Shown here one piece after another: positions 11,426 to 23,895 of a stretch of DNA of 64,000 bases. Origin of the DNA: Diploptera punctata. Taxonomy: Eukaryota > Arthropoda > Insecta > Blattodea > Blaberidae. The stretch spans positions 293,001 through 357,000 of the forward strand of contig JASPKZ010004561.1 of assembly GCA_030220185.1 (NCBI GenBank), read 5' to 3'. The notes beneath the pieces were generated by a model. The model saw nothing but the letters and a program-made list of their open reading frames with translations, ran no database searches and had not been told where the DNA came from. The position numbers and the translations under genes are program-made. Position 1 is the first letter of the stretch; every line of letters starts with the position of its first letter.

Positions 11426-11519
11426 GATAGATCATCGGTTGATTAATGTCTTTGACATCGTCCGATTCCTAATAGCCAATTTTGTCGGTCCATCCAATCT
11501 CCTGGTTGTAGATATTTCT

Positions 11520-11550
<31 letters not shown>

Positions 11551-11865
11551 GTAATCCCACTACAGGCCTCGGGAGGCCCTTGGGGTAGTAGGAGGTTAAG
11601 GCCTCCACTTTTTTATAAGACAATCGGCACTTAATGTCCAGCTGGGTTGTCAGTACTGCGATGACGCATCAGCCGCGAACATTAGCCAAGCGTTAACCCA
11701 GAACAAGCGTCCGGTACTCATTTCCGTTAGAGGCTGAGTCGACCCCAGGATCATAGTGCCGCCAGAAGGTTTTGGTCAGTTTAAAAATCCTGACCCCACC
11801 GGGACTTGAACCCTCGACCTTCCGGCTTGTAGCGCAGTGCCTTAACCACTACGCTACGGCGTGCC
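11551..11865 (-). mobile_element. SINE1, full length
   Basis: The head ends at 11865 (GGCACGCCGTAGCGTAGTGG on minus) and the 3' end is at 11551, next to a T30 run at 11521-11550 that is an A-rich tail on the sense strand. Confidence 0.78.
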
Positions 11866-11884
11866 TCCATATATTTCTCCTTCA

Positions 11885-11886
11885 TT

Positions 11887-11936
<50 letters not shown>

Positions 11937-11960
11937 CATTATTATTATCATTATTATTTT
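11885..11960. repeat. (AAT)n microsatellite
   Basis: AAT repeats at 11890-11935 followed by ATTATT. A second AAT run lies at 11385-11424. Confidence 0.8.
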
Positions 11961-12169
11961 ATTTTTATATTTTTGTGTATTTCATATATTTTGATAGTAC
12001 CCAAGTAACGACCCCTTATTTAAAGTTTTTCAGTTACTGCTGCCTTGTAGTTAGTCATTGGTTTGACAAAGGCCAAGGAAGAAAACCTGAAAAAATATCC
12101 CTAGTCCTCCAGGTTGGGGTTGATGCAATAAGACAGCTCCCAACTCATTGAAAAAATGCTAAAAAGCCC

Positions 12170-12254
<85 letters not shown>

Positions 12255-12573
12255 TATTTATATACAGAATTTTAATGTTTACACATCTTTCTGCGCCTAA
12301 AGTTTCACTTTTCTTCTCCACTCGTCTCTCTCCATCCAATCCATGTCCTCCAGTCCTCTTGTTCTCATTCCACTTCTTATTTCCTGCATCCACGAGCTTC
12401 GACGTCTTCCTCTCCTCCTTCTTCCAGGTGGACACCATTCCAAAATTTTCCTGGGTAATCTTTCTTCTTGCATTCGTCGTACGTGCCCATACCAATTTAA
12501 TTGCTTATACCGTATATAATCTACTATTGAATAACCAATATTCATTTTTTCTCTTATGACAGTATATAATAAC

Positions 12574-12654
<81 letters not shown>
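12170..12654 (-). mobile_element. LINE C-terminal fragment flanked by (AAT)n tracts
   Basis: 12255-12561 on the minus strand encodes MNIGYSIVDYIR, QLNWYGHVRRMQEERLPRK, GRRRRGRRRSSWMQEIRSG and ERDEWRRKVKL, the sister of 731-1095. It is bracketed by AAT runs (12168-12253 and 12562-12654); the left one is its sense-strand (ATT)n tail. Frames change near 12420. Confidence 0.7.
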
Positions 12655-12656
<2 letters not shown>

Positions 12657-12922
12657 CCTTGGGGTAGTAGGAGGTTAAGGCTCCCACTTTTTCTAGACAA
12701 TCGGCACTTTATGTCAGCCGGGTTGTCAGCCCTGCGTGACGGCCGCCTTTACCCCCAGAACAAGCGTCTGGTACTCATTTCTGTTAGAGGCTGAGTCGAT
12801 CCCAGGGCCATAGTGCCTCCAGAGGGTTTGGGTCAGTTTAAAAATCCTGACCCCAACGGGACTTGAACCCTCGACCCTCCGGCTTGTAGCTCAGTGCCTT
12901 AACCACTACGCTACGGCGTGCC
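12655..12922 (-). mobile_element. SINE1, 3' truncated
   Basis: Head on minus at 12922 (GGCACGCCGTAGCGTAGTGG). The last 30 bp of the 3' end are replaced by the AAT tract. Confidence 0.75.
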
Positions 12923-12929
12923 CCCTTTT

Positions 12930-13410
12930 GAAATATCATACGATACAAATTTAAAAATATGTATCACGCATGTAAAGACTGAAAACGGGGGAAAAAAAAT
13001 CAAATTAGGACTCAGAATTCCAGCAAATAAACACCCTTTAGAACGATGTAACATGTGATATTTGAATACTGCTGAGAAAGATTTTGAAATTTCTGTAACA
13101 CTTTCTAGTGAAAAGTATTTGATAAAGAAAATAAACAATGGAAAAAATAGTGTTCATTCTGCAACCCCTGTGACGTATGTAAATAATGATTACATGCGAA
13201 GATCTTTGACTTCTGGACTGTGTAAGAAATCCGAAATTGAAATCAGTTTCTCACTTGCATGTTTATATCGCCAGCATCATTACATAACATTCTTCATAAA
13301 TAACATGCATTGAGCTGCCACTTATATTAACTAAATATCAATCAAGAGAATAAAATAATAAAATTGTATTTTTAAAGTTTAGAAGGCTTTAACTTATATT
13401 TAAAATATAT
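12930..13410. other. AT-rich stretch, no gene recognised
   Basis: Short open frames on both strands show no familiar motif. No repeat from elsewhere in the window was recognised. Confidence 0.35.
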
Positions 13411-13419
13411 TTACTTATA

Positions 13420-14420
13420 ATAAAACTAAATATATGATCACACCTATAAATACATTATATAATGGAAATGGACAGCTGATGACAAATGAGGGAAGTTTTG
13501 AGGAAGCGGCTGAATTCAAATACCTAGGAACAATAATTACAAATAGGAATGAGATGCACAAAGAAATTAAACATAGGCTCAATTCTGGAAATGCGTGCTA
13601 TTATGCATTACAGAGACTCTTGTCGTCTGAACTCCTTTCAAAAAACGTTAAACTGAAAATATATCCATCCATCCATAGTAATCCTGCCCGAGGGCAGGTC
13701 TTTCACTGCAGTCATAGTATTTTCATGCTATGCTTTGCAGCTTTATTAGGGAATTATGGATGTGGTAGCTTCCCGCTGCTTTCCACACCGGTAAAGGATG
13801 ATGATGATGGCCGGATGATTATGGGGGACCGTTGGGCTCTAAGCTTCCTAATATTTGTTTTGCAGGTGAAAATATATAAAACTGTTATTCTACCAGTTAC
13901 ATTATATGGATGCGAAACACGGACTCTTACTTTAAGGAAGGAAAGGAGATTACAAGTATTTGAGAATAAAGTACTTAGGAAAAATTTTGGACCAAAAAGA
14001 GATGAACATACAGGTGAATGGAGAAGACTTCATAACAGTGAACGACATGGTCTTTATAGGAAGCCAGATATAATGAGAACAGTTAAGTCTCGTATACTGC
14101 GATGAGCAGGACATGTGGCACGAATGGGGAATGAAAGAGGTCAATGGAAGCTACTTGTAGGAAAATTTGTTTTGATTTTTTGGTCACCCAGAAGTATACA
14201 TTTTAATTCTTCCCGGCTTTGGAATAATTTCCCATATAGGGAAAACGCCCAGTTGGTAGACGAAGAATGAGGTGGGATAGTAACATTAACTATAATTTGA
14301 GGGAAGTAGATTATACAGGGAATGATTGGAAAACATTAGCTTATGATAGGGATATATGGAGAGCATATGTCCGTGCGGCCATGAACCTGCGGGTTCGATA
14401 GTGTCAGTGAGTTAGTTAGT
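13420..14420 (+). mobile_element. LINE-A 3' fragment with SINE2 insertion
   Basis: From TAAAACTAAATATATGATCA to GTTAGTTAGTT. It encodes NGNGQLMTNEGSFEEAAEFK, then after the SINE KIYKTVILPVTLYGCETRTL, ENKVLRKNFGPKRDEHTGEW and SERHGLYRKPDI. A 70-bp AT-rich insertion (about 14168-14238) splits the C-terminus, and a stop replaces Trp near 14104. Confidence 0.72.
13665..13867 (-). mobile_element. SINE2, 5'-truncated, in LINE-A
   Basis: Perfect 10-bp duplication GAAAATATAT at 13655-13664 and 13868-13877. Only the 3' two-thirds is present; the tRNA head is missing, as expected from incomplete reverse transcription. Confidence 0.8.
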
Positions 14421-14424
14421 TATA

Positions 14425-14885
14425 TTATATGGAATGCGAAACATAGACTCTTACTTTAAGGGAGGAAAGGAGATTATGAATACTTGGGAATAAAGTTCTT
14501 AGGAACATTTTTGGACAAAGAGAGATGAACAGACTGGCGAGTGGATAAGACATTATAACAATGAAGTTCATGGCCTTTTTAGGAAGTCAGATATAATACG
14601 AACAGTTAAGTCTTGTAGATTGTGATGGGCAGAGCATGTGGCACGAATGGGAAATGAAAGACGTGCATGGAAGCTTTTGTAAGAAAATCAGAGGGAAAAC
14701 GCCTAGTTGGTAGACCAAGAATGAGGTGGGAGAATAACATTAACCATGATTTGAGGGAAGTAGATTATACAGAGAATGACTGGAAAACATTAGCTCAGGA
14801 CAGGGACATATGGAGAGCTTATGTCCTCGCGGCCACGAACCTACAGGTCCGATAGTGCCAGTGAGTTAGTTAGGTAGTTACATAT
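14425..14885 (+). mobile_element. LINE-A 3' fragment, degraded
   Basis: Starts at TTATATTATATGGAATGCGA and runs to GTTAGTTAGGTAGTTA. Frameshifts near 14440, 14510 and 14680. The last 60 codons (14667-14855) keep RPRMRWENNINHDLREVDY. Confidence 0.7.
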
Positions 14886-15322
14886 TTTTCGCTTAGTTTC
14901 TTGCCCTTAAAATGGTTAAATATTACAAAGTAAGCATGGAAACTTTATAATTTGCAGTAATCAACACGTTTGTTTAAGCCCATATCTTACAATAATATTA
15001 TTGTAGGTACAAAGAAAATGGTTATGATATAATGGACTAGTGTTTTCTTTAGTTGTCATTGATTCAGATGTTCGCGGCTTCACACCCGACGAGGCTAGTA
15101 ATTTTTAGGAGAATAAAATCCTTACGGCTTCCTTTGAAAGAGAAGTAATGTCATGAGTAAAGACCGGATGTTAGGGAAAATGCCTATAGTTATTTATTAT
15201 ACATATTGTAAAAGTGACTTCATATAAGTTCATACCAAAGACCCTAGAGTTGTTTTCCATGAAGTTAATTTTACCTATAAATGCCAATTTCAGCTTACAA
15301 TGCCTATAAATGCCTATAAATG

Positions 15323-15446
15323 CTGTTTATAATTATATGCCAAGAGGACGAAGATCACTGGGCCGTCCTATGAAACGCTGGAGGGAAAATTTTCAATAGG
15401 ATCGTAACAGGCCTTGGCCTAATACTTAGAAGGAAGAAGAAGAAGA
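15323..15446 (+). mobile_element. LINE-B 3' end nested in the hAT element
   Basis: A short 3' piece encoding YNYMPRGRRSLGRPMKRWRE plus the GAAGAAGAAG tail, bordered by AATGCCTATAAATGC on both sides. Because that motif also recurs as a subterminal repeat, the duplication is probable rather than certain. Confidence 0.65.
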
Positions 15447-15508
15447 ATGCCTATAAATGCCTATTTGCCATTTTTTCTCTAAAATTAACTTAGTATTTCA
15501 ATGAAATT

Positions 15509-15818
15509 GGTGGCACGCCGTAGCGTAGTGGTTAAGGTACTGCGCTACAAGCCGGAAGGTCGAGGGTTTAAGTCCCGGTGGGGTCAGGATTTTTAAACTG
15601 ACCCAAACCTTCCGGCGGCACTATGGCCCTGGGGTCGACTCAGCCTCTAACGGAAATGAGTACCAGACGTTTGTTCTGGGGGTAAAGGCGGCCGTCGCGC
15701 AGGGCTGACAACCCGGCTGACATCAAGTGCCGATTGTCTAGAAAAAGTGGGAGCCTTAACCTCCTACTACCCCAAGAGCCTCCGGGCCTGTAGCGGGACC
15801 ACTTTACTTTACTTTACT
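15509..15818 (+). mobile_element. SINE1, full length with 15-bp target duplication
   Basis: TATTTCAATGAAATT at 15494-15508 and 15819-15833 flanks a complete SINE1 with head, body and (ACTTT)n tail. One of the cleanest SINE1 copies here. Confidence 0.85.
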
Positions 15819-16350
15819 TATTTCAATGAAATTAATTAAAATGGACAAACTTCATGACACATATCATTGCATAGAAACCTGTAAGTGACTGGCAATATAA
15901 TTTTTGATGTTGGTAACACTGAATTCAGTCTGTAGTCCTCGTTCACAGACAGTTGCTTTAAAGACAAAGTGGTGCGACAAGTGTATGTGGCTTTTTTTAC
16001 CTTTAGAATAATTGTTTTACGATGCCTAAAGAACGTAAAACAGTAAACTGTAAGACAAACTGGCCAATTTCCTGAAAACATTTGGTGCGGAAATATTCTC
16101 AAGTGACGGTTGAATATTGTTTTGCAATGTTTGTAAAATTTCAGTGAATTGCGCGAAGAAGTGCCATGTTTCGCAACACGTACACACTGCAAAACATGCG
16201 TATGCTCTTTGTAAAAAGGCAAAACAAGTTCCAAAACCATCTCTGATATCTTCGTGTGCTATTGATAGCATATCTTTATTTCTGCACGCAAGACTGTAAA
16301 AATGTATGTTGTCCATTTTTTTGCAAGATCCTATTTTGAATTTTTTTTGT

Positions 16351-16720
16351 ACTTACTTACTCACTGACACTATCGATCCCGTAGGTTCATGGCCGCGCGG
16401 ACATAAGCTCTCCATACACCCCTATCCTGAGCTAATGCTTTCCAATAATTCCCTGTATAATCTACTTCCCTCAAATCATAGTTAATATTGTTCTCCCTCC
16501 TCATTCTTGGTCTACCAACTGGGCGTTTTCCCTCTGGCTTTCCTACAAGAAGCTTCCATGCACGTCTTTCTTTCCCCATACGCGCAACATGTCCTGCCCA
16601 TTGCAGTTTACGAGACTTAACTGTTCTTATTATATCTGGCTTCCAATAGAGACCATGTAGTTCATTGTTATGTAGCCTTCTCCACTCACCTGTCTGTTCA
16701 TCTCTCTTTGGTCCAAAAAG
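16351..16720 (-). mobile_element. LINE-A 3' fragment nested in the hAT element
   Basis: The minus strand ends in GTGAGTAAGTAAGTA at 16351 and encodes RRAWKLLVGKPEGKRPVGRP and VDYTGNYWKALAQDR. 5' truncated in FGPKRDEQTGEW. Confidence 0.75.
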
Positions 16721-16914
16721 TGCCTGTATTAATGACTTTTAGTGCCTTTTTTGTCTGCCTATTTTGAATTTTTTAAGTGCCTAACATCCGGATTCTAGTC
16801 ATGAGTCCTGTGTCGCAGATTGACGGAACGTAAAATAACGTGAGATTAGTCTGATCCAATTTTTTTGGCTCTTTCTCGTGCAGATTTTAATTATGACGTT
16901 AAGAGCCTGAGCTG

Positions 16915-17141
16915 TTAACCCTTAAATTCGTAATCTATCCTTTTAGATACATCAGTTGGTTTAATTAATTTAATATTTTAAATTAATCAGAAGAAAACGA
17001 ACAAAAATAAACAAGTTAAATATGTGTAAAATTATACAATACACCTAATAATAACAGTTATACAAGATTCCGTTTTCACTGCGGTCCGCCACATTCAAAT
17101 ATCTACCAGAGAAATTTGTGTTTTACCAATTTAAGGGTTAA
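16915..17141. repeat. TTAA-type MITE (family M1)
   Basis: TTAA at both ends, with inverted termini TTAACCCTTAAATT. Inside: CGGTCCGCC, ATAATAACAGTTATA and AAGAAAACGAAC. Other copies are at 39052-39280 (opposite way) and 30926-31552 (interrupted). TTAA duplication with CCC-starting ends points to piggyBac-type mobilisation. Confidence 0.7.
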
Positions 17142-17432
17142 AGAGACAGATATATAAATTAGACTCACTAGTCAGTTAGCTTGGAATGAGAGACCGATGA
17201 CAATACGTATCCAAGTAAATATAGCCCAGTTAAACAAAGAAGTAATTTCCATGATTTTGTTAACAATATTTTGAAACAACTGTTACTTGAAGTTGTTAAT
17301 CATCGCCACAATTAATACCGATTGGAAAATTTCTTAACGTTTTACCAATCAGAGAGAGAGAGAACGAGATGAATGGAAAGACGCAACTTCCGCTGGGATT
17401 TGTTCACGCGGTCAGTTTGTATTGAGACAACC

Positions 17433-17463
17433 ATGAGATCGGGCATCTGCATTTCTCTGCTCT
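17433..17463 (+). CDS. Kazal-1 coding exon 1 (start and signal peptide core)
   Basis: ATG at 17433 opens eleven codons' worth of hydrophobic signal sequence, MRSGICISLL plus the first base of Cys11. It ends at a strong donor, T|GTAAGT at 17464, in phase 1. An initiator-like TCAGTT lies at 17412-17417, about 21 bp before the ATG; no clear TATA box is visible. The exon is too short to stand out as an open frame and was found by looking for a signal peptide that completes exon 2. Confidence 0.72.
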
Positions 17464-20400
17464 GTAAGTAGCATCTTTTGTTTTTCTGTCAAACTTTTCC
17501 TCACACTTCTGGGAAAACGCACTTATTTACATAAAACATAATTTACAATGTTGACAATTCTGACATACAATTGCAAGATAAAAATATCGGGATCAGGTAA
17601 TTAAAAATTGGAATGAATGTGCCAAAACCAACATCCTCATGATTGTGGCCGGAAATAATATTGTTTTTAGCGTACGAATGGTATTATAAGGACTATATAA
17701 CTAACTCACCAGCACTATCGAACCCGTAGGTTCATGGCCGCGCGGACATAAGCTCTCCACACACCCCTATCCTGAGCTAATGTTTTCCAATCATTCCCCG
17801 TGTAATCGACTTCCCTCAAATCATAGTTAATTTTATTCTCCCACCTCATTATTGGTCTACCAACTGAGCGTTTTCCCTCTGACTTTCCTACAAGAAGCTT
17901 CCATGCACGTCTTTTATTCCCCATTCGTGCCACATGTCCTGCCCATCGCAGGCTACGAGACTTAACTATTCTTATTATATCTGGCATCCTATAAAGACCA
18001 CGTAGTTCACTGTTATGAAGTCTGCTCCATTCACCCGTCTGTTCATCTCTCTTTGATCCAAAAATTTTCCTAAGAACTTTATTCTCAAATACTGTAACCT
18101 CCTTTCCTCCCTTAAAGTAAGAGTCCATGTTTCGCACCCATATAATATAACTGTTAGAATAACTGTTTTATATATTTTCAGTTTAACGTTTATTGAAAGG
18201 AGTTGGGACATCAAGAGTCTCTGCAATGCATAATAGCACGCATTTCCAGAATTGAGCCTATGTTTAATTTCTTGGTGCATCTCATTTCTATCTGTGATTA
18301 TTGTTCCTAGGTATTTTAATTCAGCCACTTCCTCAAAATTTCTGTATATACGATAAAATTTAAACACCTTAAAAAAGTAATGTATAGTTACCCAATTTAA
18401 AAGTTCGTAGGTCCCCTTTCTAGTAATGTTTACATTTTTAAACATCTTTTGTGGAATAATATATTCCGATATGAGGATGTTGACTATTACCGGTTGGAGA
18501 AAAAGTTTAAATAAACGAGAAATAGTGGAGTATTTTCTATTTCCGAGAATGTAATTAATTTAATACGCGTGTGCCCTACTAATAGTCTAAGATCCGGCTG
18601 CAAGATTACTATGTTCATCGAGTGTATGAACAAATTCATTTTTTTTTTATAAAATTGTGAATTACTTAATACATTTTTGCCGAGTTGCCTATTAAAATTC
18701 GGCCGCCAGTATGTTTAATTAAAATATTATTTATTTATTTATTTATTCGAAATAACTTGATTAACTTGTTATTAAAATAAATTATTATGCAGTTCGCAGA
18801 AATCGATGTATAGAGCTTGAAAAGTTTTGGTTGCCATTACACACTTGGCCGTAAACCTCCTCGCGACTACACCAATCAGTAATGAAATGGCGGCAAGTAC
18901 GTATTTATTGTTTTATATTGTTTCAAATAAAGTTCAGTTCATTTAAAATACTGTGATTTGTTTTGTATAATGTATATTAACACTACCTTTTGGATATATT
19001 TTTGTATATACATTGTACATACTATATATAAAGGGCAGTGGTTTACTTCCCGCTGTGAGGGAACAATATAAAACAATAAATACGTACTTAACGCCATTTT
19101 ATTACTGATTGGTGTCACAGCCTGCTGTAGCCGCGAGGAGGTTTACGGCCAAGTGTGCAATGGCAACCAAAACTTTTCAAGGTCTATACATCGATTTCTG
19201 CGAACTGGATTATAATATATTTTAATAACAAGTGAAACAAATTATTTCGAATAAATAAATAAATTATATTTTAATTAACCTTTCAAAGAACGTTAAACTG
19301 AAAATATATAAAACTATTATTCTACCAGTTATATTATATGGGTGCGAAACATGGACTTTTACTTTAAGGGAGGAAAGGAGATTACGAGTATTTGAGAATA
19401 AAGTACTTAGGAAAATGTTTGGACCAAAGAGAGATGAACAGGCAGGTGAATGGAGAAGACAGCATAACAGTGAACTACATGGTCTTTATAGGAAGCCAGA
19501 TATAATGAGAATATCTAAGTCTCGTAGACTTCGATGGGCAGGACATGTGGCACGAATGGGGAATAAAAGACGTGCATGGAAGCTTCTTGTAGGAAAACCA
19601 GAGGGAAAACGCCCAGTTGGTAGACCAAGAATGAGGTGGGAGAATAACATTAACTATGATTCGAGGGAAGTAGATTATACAGGGGATGATTGGAAAACAT
19701 TAGCTCAGGATAGGGACGTATGGAGAGCTTATGTCAGCGCGGCCATGAACCTACGGGTTCGATAATGCCAGTGAGTTAATTATACTTTAATTAAACATAC
19801 TGGCGGCCGAATTTTAATAGGCACATCGGCAAAAATGTATTCAGTCATTCACAATTTTATGAAAAAATTGATTTTGTTCATACACTCAATGAACGTGGTA
19901 ATCTTGCAGCCGGATCTCGGACTATAAGTAACTCACTAGCAGTATTGAATCCGGAGATCCATACATCCCTATCCTGTACTAATATTTACAATCATCTCCT
20001 ATATAAATTATCTCCCTCAAATCACGGTTAATTCTATTCTCCCACTCCATTCTTGTGACCAACCTACTAGGCATTTTTCCTCTGATTTGTCTGCAAGGTG
20101 TTTCCGGGCCCCTCTTTCATTCTCAATTGAAGACGTATGTCCTCCTCGTCGTAAACTAAAATACTTAACTGTCCTATCTACATCAGATTTCCCTTAAAGT
20201 TCATGTTGCTCAGAATTATGGAGTTTTCTCCATTCACCTATCTGTTAGTCTCTCTTTGGCCAAAAAATAATCTTAAGAACTTTATTCTCAAATTCTTAAA
20301 ATATTTTCTCCTCCCTTAAAGTAGGAGTCCACGTTTCGCATCCATTTAATAGGCTATAACTGGGAGAATATCAGCTTTATATATTTTCAGTTTAATGTTT

Positions 20401-21231
20401 TTTTAAAGACGTTGAGACAAGTCACTGCAATGCGTTATATCATGCATTTCCAGAATTGAGCCTATGTTTCATTTCTCTATCCAATTCATTATAATTATTT
20501 TTTTTTTACAAATGCCCCAGGTTGCCTTTCGACATTCCTGGTGTTCTCTCCTGGCATGGCGTACTTGTAACCCACTTCTGATGTTGGGGCGCCTGGAGAC
20601 GGGGTTACGTTGCCCCGATATGATGGGTGATGATGATGACAGTGGTGCGCCAGGAGAGTCCCTAATCCTAAGCTTAATCTAAGATGAATATGAATGATGA
20701 TGATTGCGATGGCCATATGATTTCGGGGACCGTTTGGGCCTTAACGTTTTCATGACATTTGTCTTACATATGAGGAATCCCCGATAAAAACCTCACCCAG
20801 AAAAACTGTCCCGACCGGGGATCGAACCCGGGCCCGCTGCGTGACAAGACAGCACGCTACCTCGAGACCACAGCGGTGGACTTCATTCTAATTATTGTGC
20901 CTAATTATTTCAATTCATCCAAATCTTCAAAATTCCCCTCATTTGTCATTAACTATTTCCTTTATATATTTGCATTTCAATTATGAATATATATTTAGTT
21001 TTAATGAGATTTACTTCCAGCCCCAATTTGTCAATGTCACTCAATAAAATACCAGAATTTTGTCTTAGTATCTGCTCGATGTCGCCTAAAAATACTACAC
21101 CATCAGCATGCCGGACATTGGCATCTTTTAAAAGAAATCTAAATTTATATTTGCTCTAAACTCGACTTCATTATTATCCAGTGTAAGGTATATATATTAA
21201 TTGGTGTTTCCCGTATAATGTATCATATTTA

Positions 21232-21273
<42 letters not shown>

Positions 21274-21460
21274 CGTATCATTATAGTTATTACCCTATAA
21301 AATGTTGTTTGTACATGACATTTACATTGCTACATTTATTGTATCTTTAACTGTTTATAATTAGTATAGTGTATATCTATATTTGTCAAATATTTATTTG
21401 TATTTGTGCTGGTTGAGTGGAAGAGAGGGCCTTATGGCCTTAACTCTGCCAGAATAAATA

Positions 21461-21527
<67 letters not shown>

Positions 21528-23806
21528 ACAACAGCTTATTAACACCATTGGTTGTACGCCTTCTTTTTCGTCCAAACATTTTATGGCATGCTTTTACAAT
21601 AAAACTGATTTGTAGATGAGATAGTGCATCTCTTTATTTTAACCAATTGCGAATTTCAAAAGTATCTGAAGATTGTTTGCCTATATGCATCCTGCTATTT
21701 GTGCCATTTAGACATATTCGAATAAGTCAAAATTTTTAGAGGAATTCCGAAAATCAGCATAATACTATACAACTTCTCCCTCTTAAATGAATTATTTCTT
21801 ATCAAAACTTCATCTATCAAGTCTCCTCTACAATCCATAGAAATCTGTAGTACTTATTGTGAAGCACCCTGTATATCATGAATTTAATCTCATATTTCTT
21901 TATATTTTTAATATCTACCTCGTAACATTAAAAGTTTAAATACTTGTCAATAACACTGGTCAACATGATTTTTGTCTCATGAGTACCAATCGTTGTACTT
22001 AATGTAGTTTTTTATCGTGTTTTCAAATATGTATTCGGAATTTCTCCATCATCCACAGTTTTTTTTATTTCAATTTCAATTAATGGATTTAAATAATTAT
22101 TTTTTTAATAAGCGTCTTTTAGTCCATTTGTCCATTGTAAAATAAAACCAAATGAGTTAACTCAGGAGATTTCAGCTGTGGAAAAGAGATATCAAGGCAA
22201 ATGGAATCCTAATATGCTGGCCGATTATTGTTGGACCATCAAGAGGGATGCTCCATGCGAAATATAGCAGAAAATCGTTATTTCTTACTTTCTAGGCGAG
22301 TCCGAATGTTCGAATATTGTGTAGTTATGAATGCAGAAAATATTAAAGTGTTTGAAATTATAAATTCCTGTCTCTCGGAAACCTTGCGTGGTGGAGAAAC
22401 ACCGAAATCATGTTTGAATTCAGGAGAAAAAATACTATCAGAATCACATATTTTTCTTTCTGAGACAAAAAAAAAATGTTTATTTTTTGTTGCTCAGTGT
22501 CATCTATAATTACATAAATTGTTTGAAACAATCAAAATTATATTTTTAAAAAAGTTTTTGCCGCTTATATTTGGAGGGTAATAGAAACCTGTCAATGATG
22601 GCATCCACCCTCTCCCCACCCCAAGTGCCCTTTGTTACATCCTCTCTGTAGTTACATAATGAGACAAGTGCGTCTAAGTTTTCCATTAGGGTAGAGATTT
22701 GTTTCTATAATTTGTACAATGTTCTCATCTTTTCTTACTCAAGTCAATTTCTTGGTAATGCTGTTTTTTTTTTTTTGTTAAGCAGGCATATAATACATAT
22801 GTAAGAAAAATAAGTGTTTGGAGTGGATTCGCCTGGTGGTGTAATGGATATCATGCTGAGGTACAGACTCAGAGATCCGGGTTCGAATCCCGTCCAGGCA
22901 CTTATTTTTCTTATTATACCATATTAAGCTTGCATTGCTCAATGTTAAACATTTAATTATAACATATATATTCTTCTTCTTCTTCCTTCCAAGTATTAGG
23001 CGAAGGCCTGTTACGATCCTATAGAACATTTTCCCTCCAGCGTTTCATAGGACGGCCCAGTGATCTTCGTCCTCTTGGTATATAATTATAAACAGCTTTG
23101 GGGATCCGATTTTAACTCATTCTTTCAAGATGGTGTTTCCAATTTAGTTGGTACTGTTTAATATAGGCCTATTCCAAAATTGGCGTAGTCTTCAATTCTT
23201 TTAAGATATCGGTGTTCCTTTTCCGATCCCATCTGGTGTAACCCGCTGTTCTGCGCATGAATCTCATTTCACAAGCCGTTATTCTGCTTTCATGTTGTTT
23301 TCTTAGTGTCCATGCTTCACTACCATAGGTCAACACTGGTCTAGCCAAAGTGTTATATAAACGTAATCTGGTGTTTTTTTGTACAAGGGATGGTTTCATA
23401 ACTTGATTAATAATTCCTAAACTTTTATTATAACTAGTAACTTTTTCAGGGATATCCTTTTCATCCCAGATAGAGAGATAATATCCAAGATATTTAAATT
23501 GATTAGATCTCTCTAAAATTTTATTCTGGAGACAGATTTTACTTTGTATGGGGTCCTTCCCATGAAATGCCATAATTTTAGTTTTATCAATTGATATTTC
23601 CATATTAAATTTGGCACCTATTTTTTTGTAAATTATAAACTGATCGTTGCAAATCATTTTCGGAAAGTGCCAGAAGAGCTAAATCGTCTGCAAAAAGAAT
23701 AGCATCGAGTTTGAGGTTCCTATTGATGGGTATATATCCTCGTTGTGTTTTCCTCCATTCATTTATTAATTTATTCATGTATGTAATGAAAAGCACCGGT
23801 GAAAGT

Positions 23807-23895
<89 letters not shown>

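Larger units (their letters stand above)
15158..16797 (+). mobile_element. hAT-superfamily element with zinc-finger remnant
   Basis: An 8-bp target duplication GTCATGAG lies at 15150-15157 and 16798-16805. Terminal inverted repeats share CCGGATGTTAGG (left after TAAAGA, right before ATTCTA). ATGCCTATAAATGCC subterminal repeats occur near the left end. Inside, about 16022-16240 reads MPKERKT... and, after a frameshift, FCNVCKISVNCAKKCHVSQH and VHTAKH, a BED-like C2-H2 finger as in hAT transposases. The catalytic part is missing. Three later insertions lie within it: LINE-B at 15323, SINE1 at 15509 and LINE-A at 16351. Confidence 0.75.
19926..21860 (-). mobile_element. LINE-A, old and heavily degraded, split by insertions
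   Basis: Minus-strand pieces at 19926-20484, 20897-21180 and 21535-21860 follow LINE-A from C-terminus back into the RT. The YADD region (near 21100) reads as AD-G-V, and the LSPLLF region is near 21620. SINE2 (20500) and a retroposon with (ATT)n tail (21190-21530) interrupt it. Divergence is far above that of other LINE-A copies. Confidence 0.65.

Noticed and set aside
22832..22902. A functional tRNA gene
   Set aside because: T-stem and acceptor mismatches and an ambiguous anticodon loop argue against it; kept only as tRNA-like.
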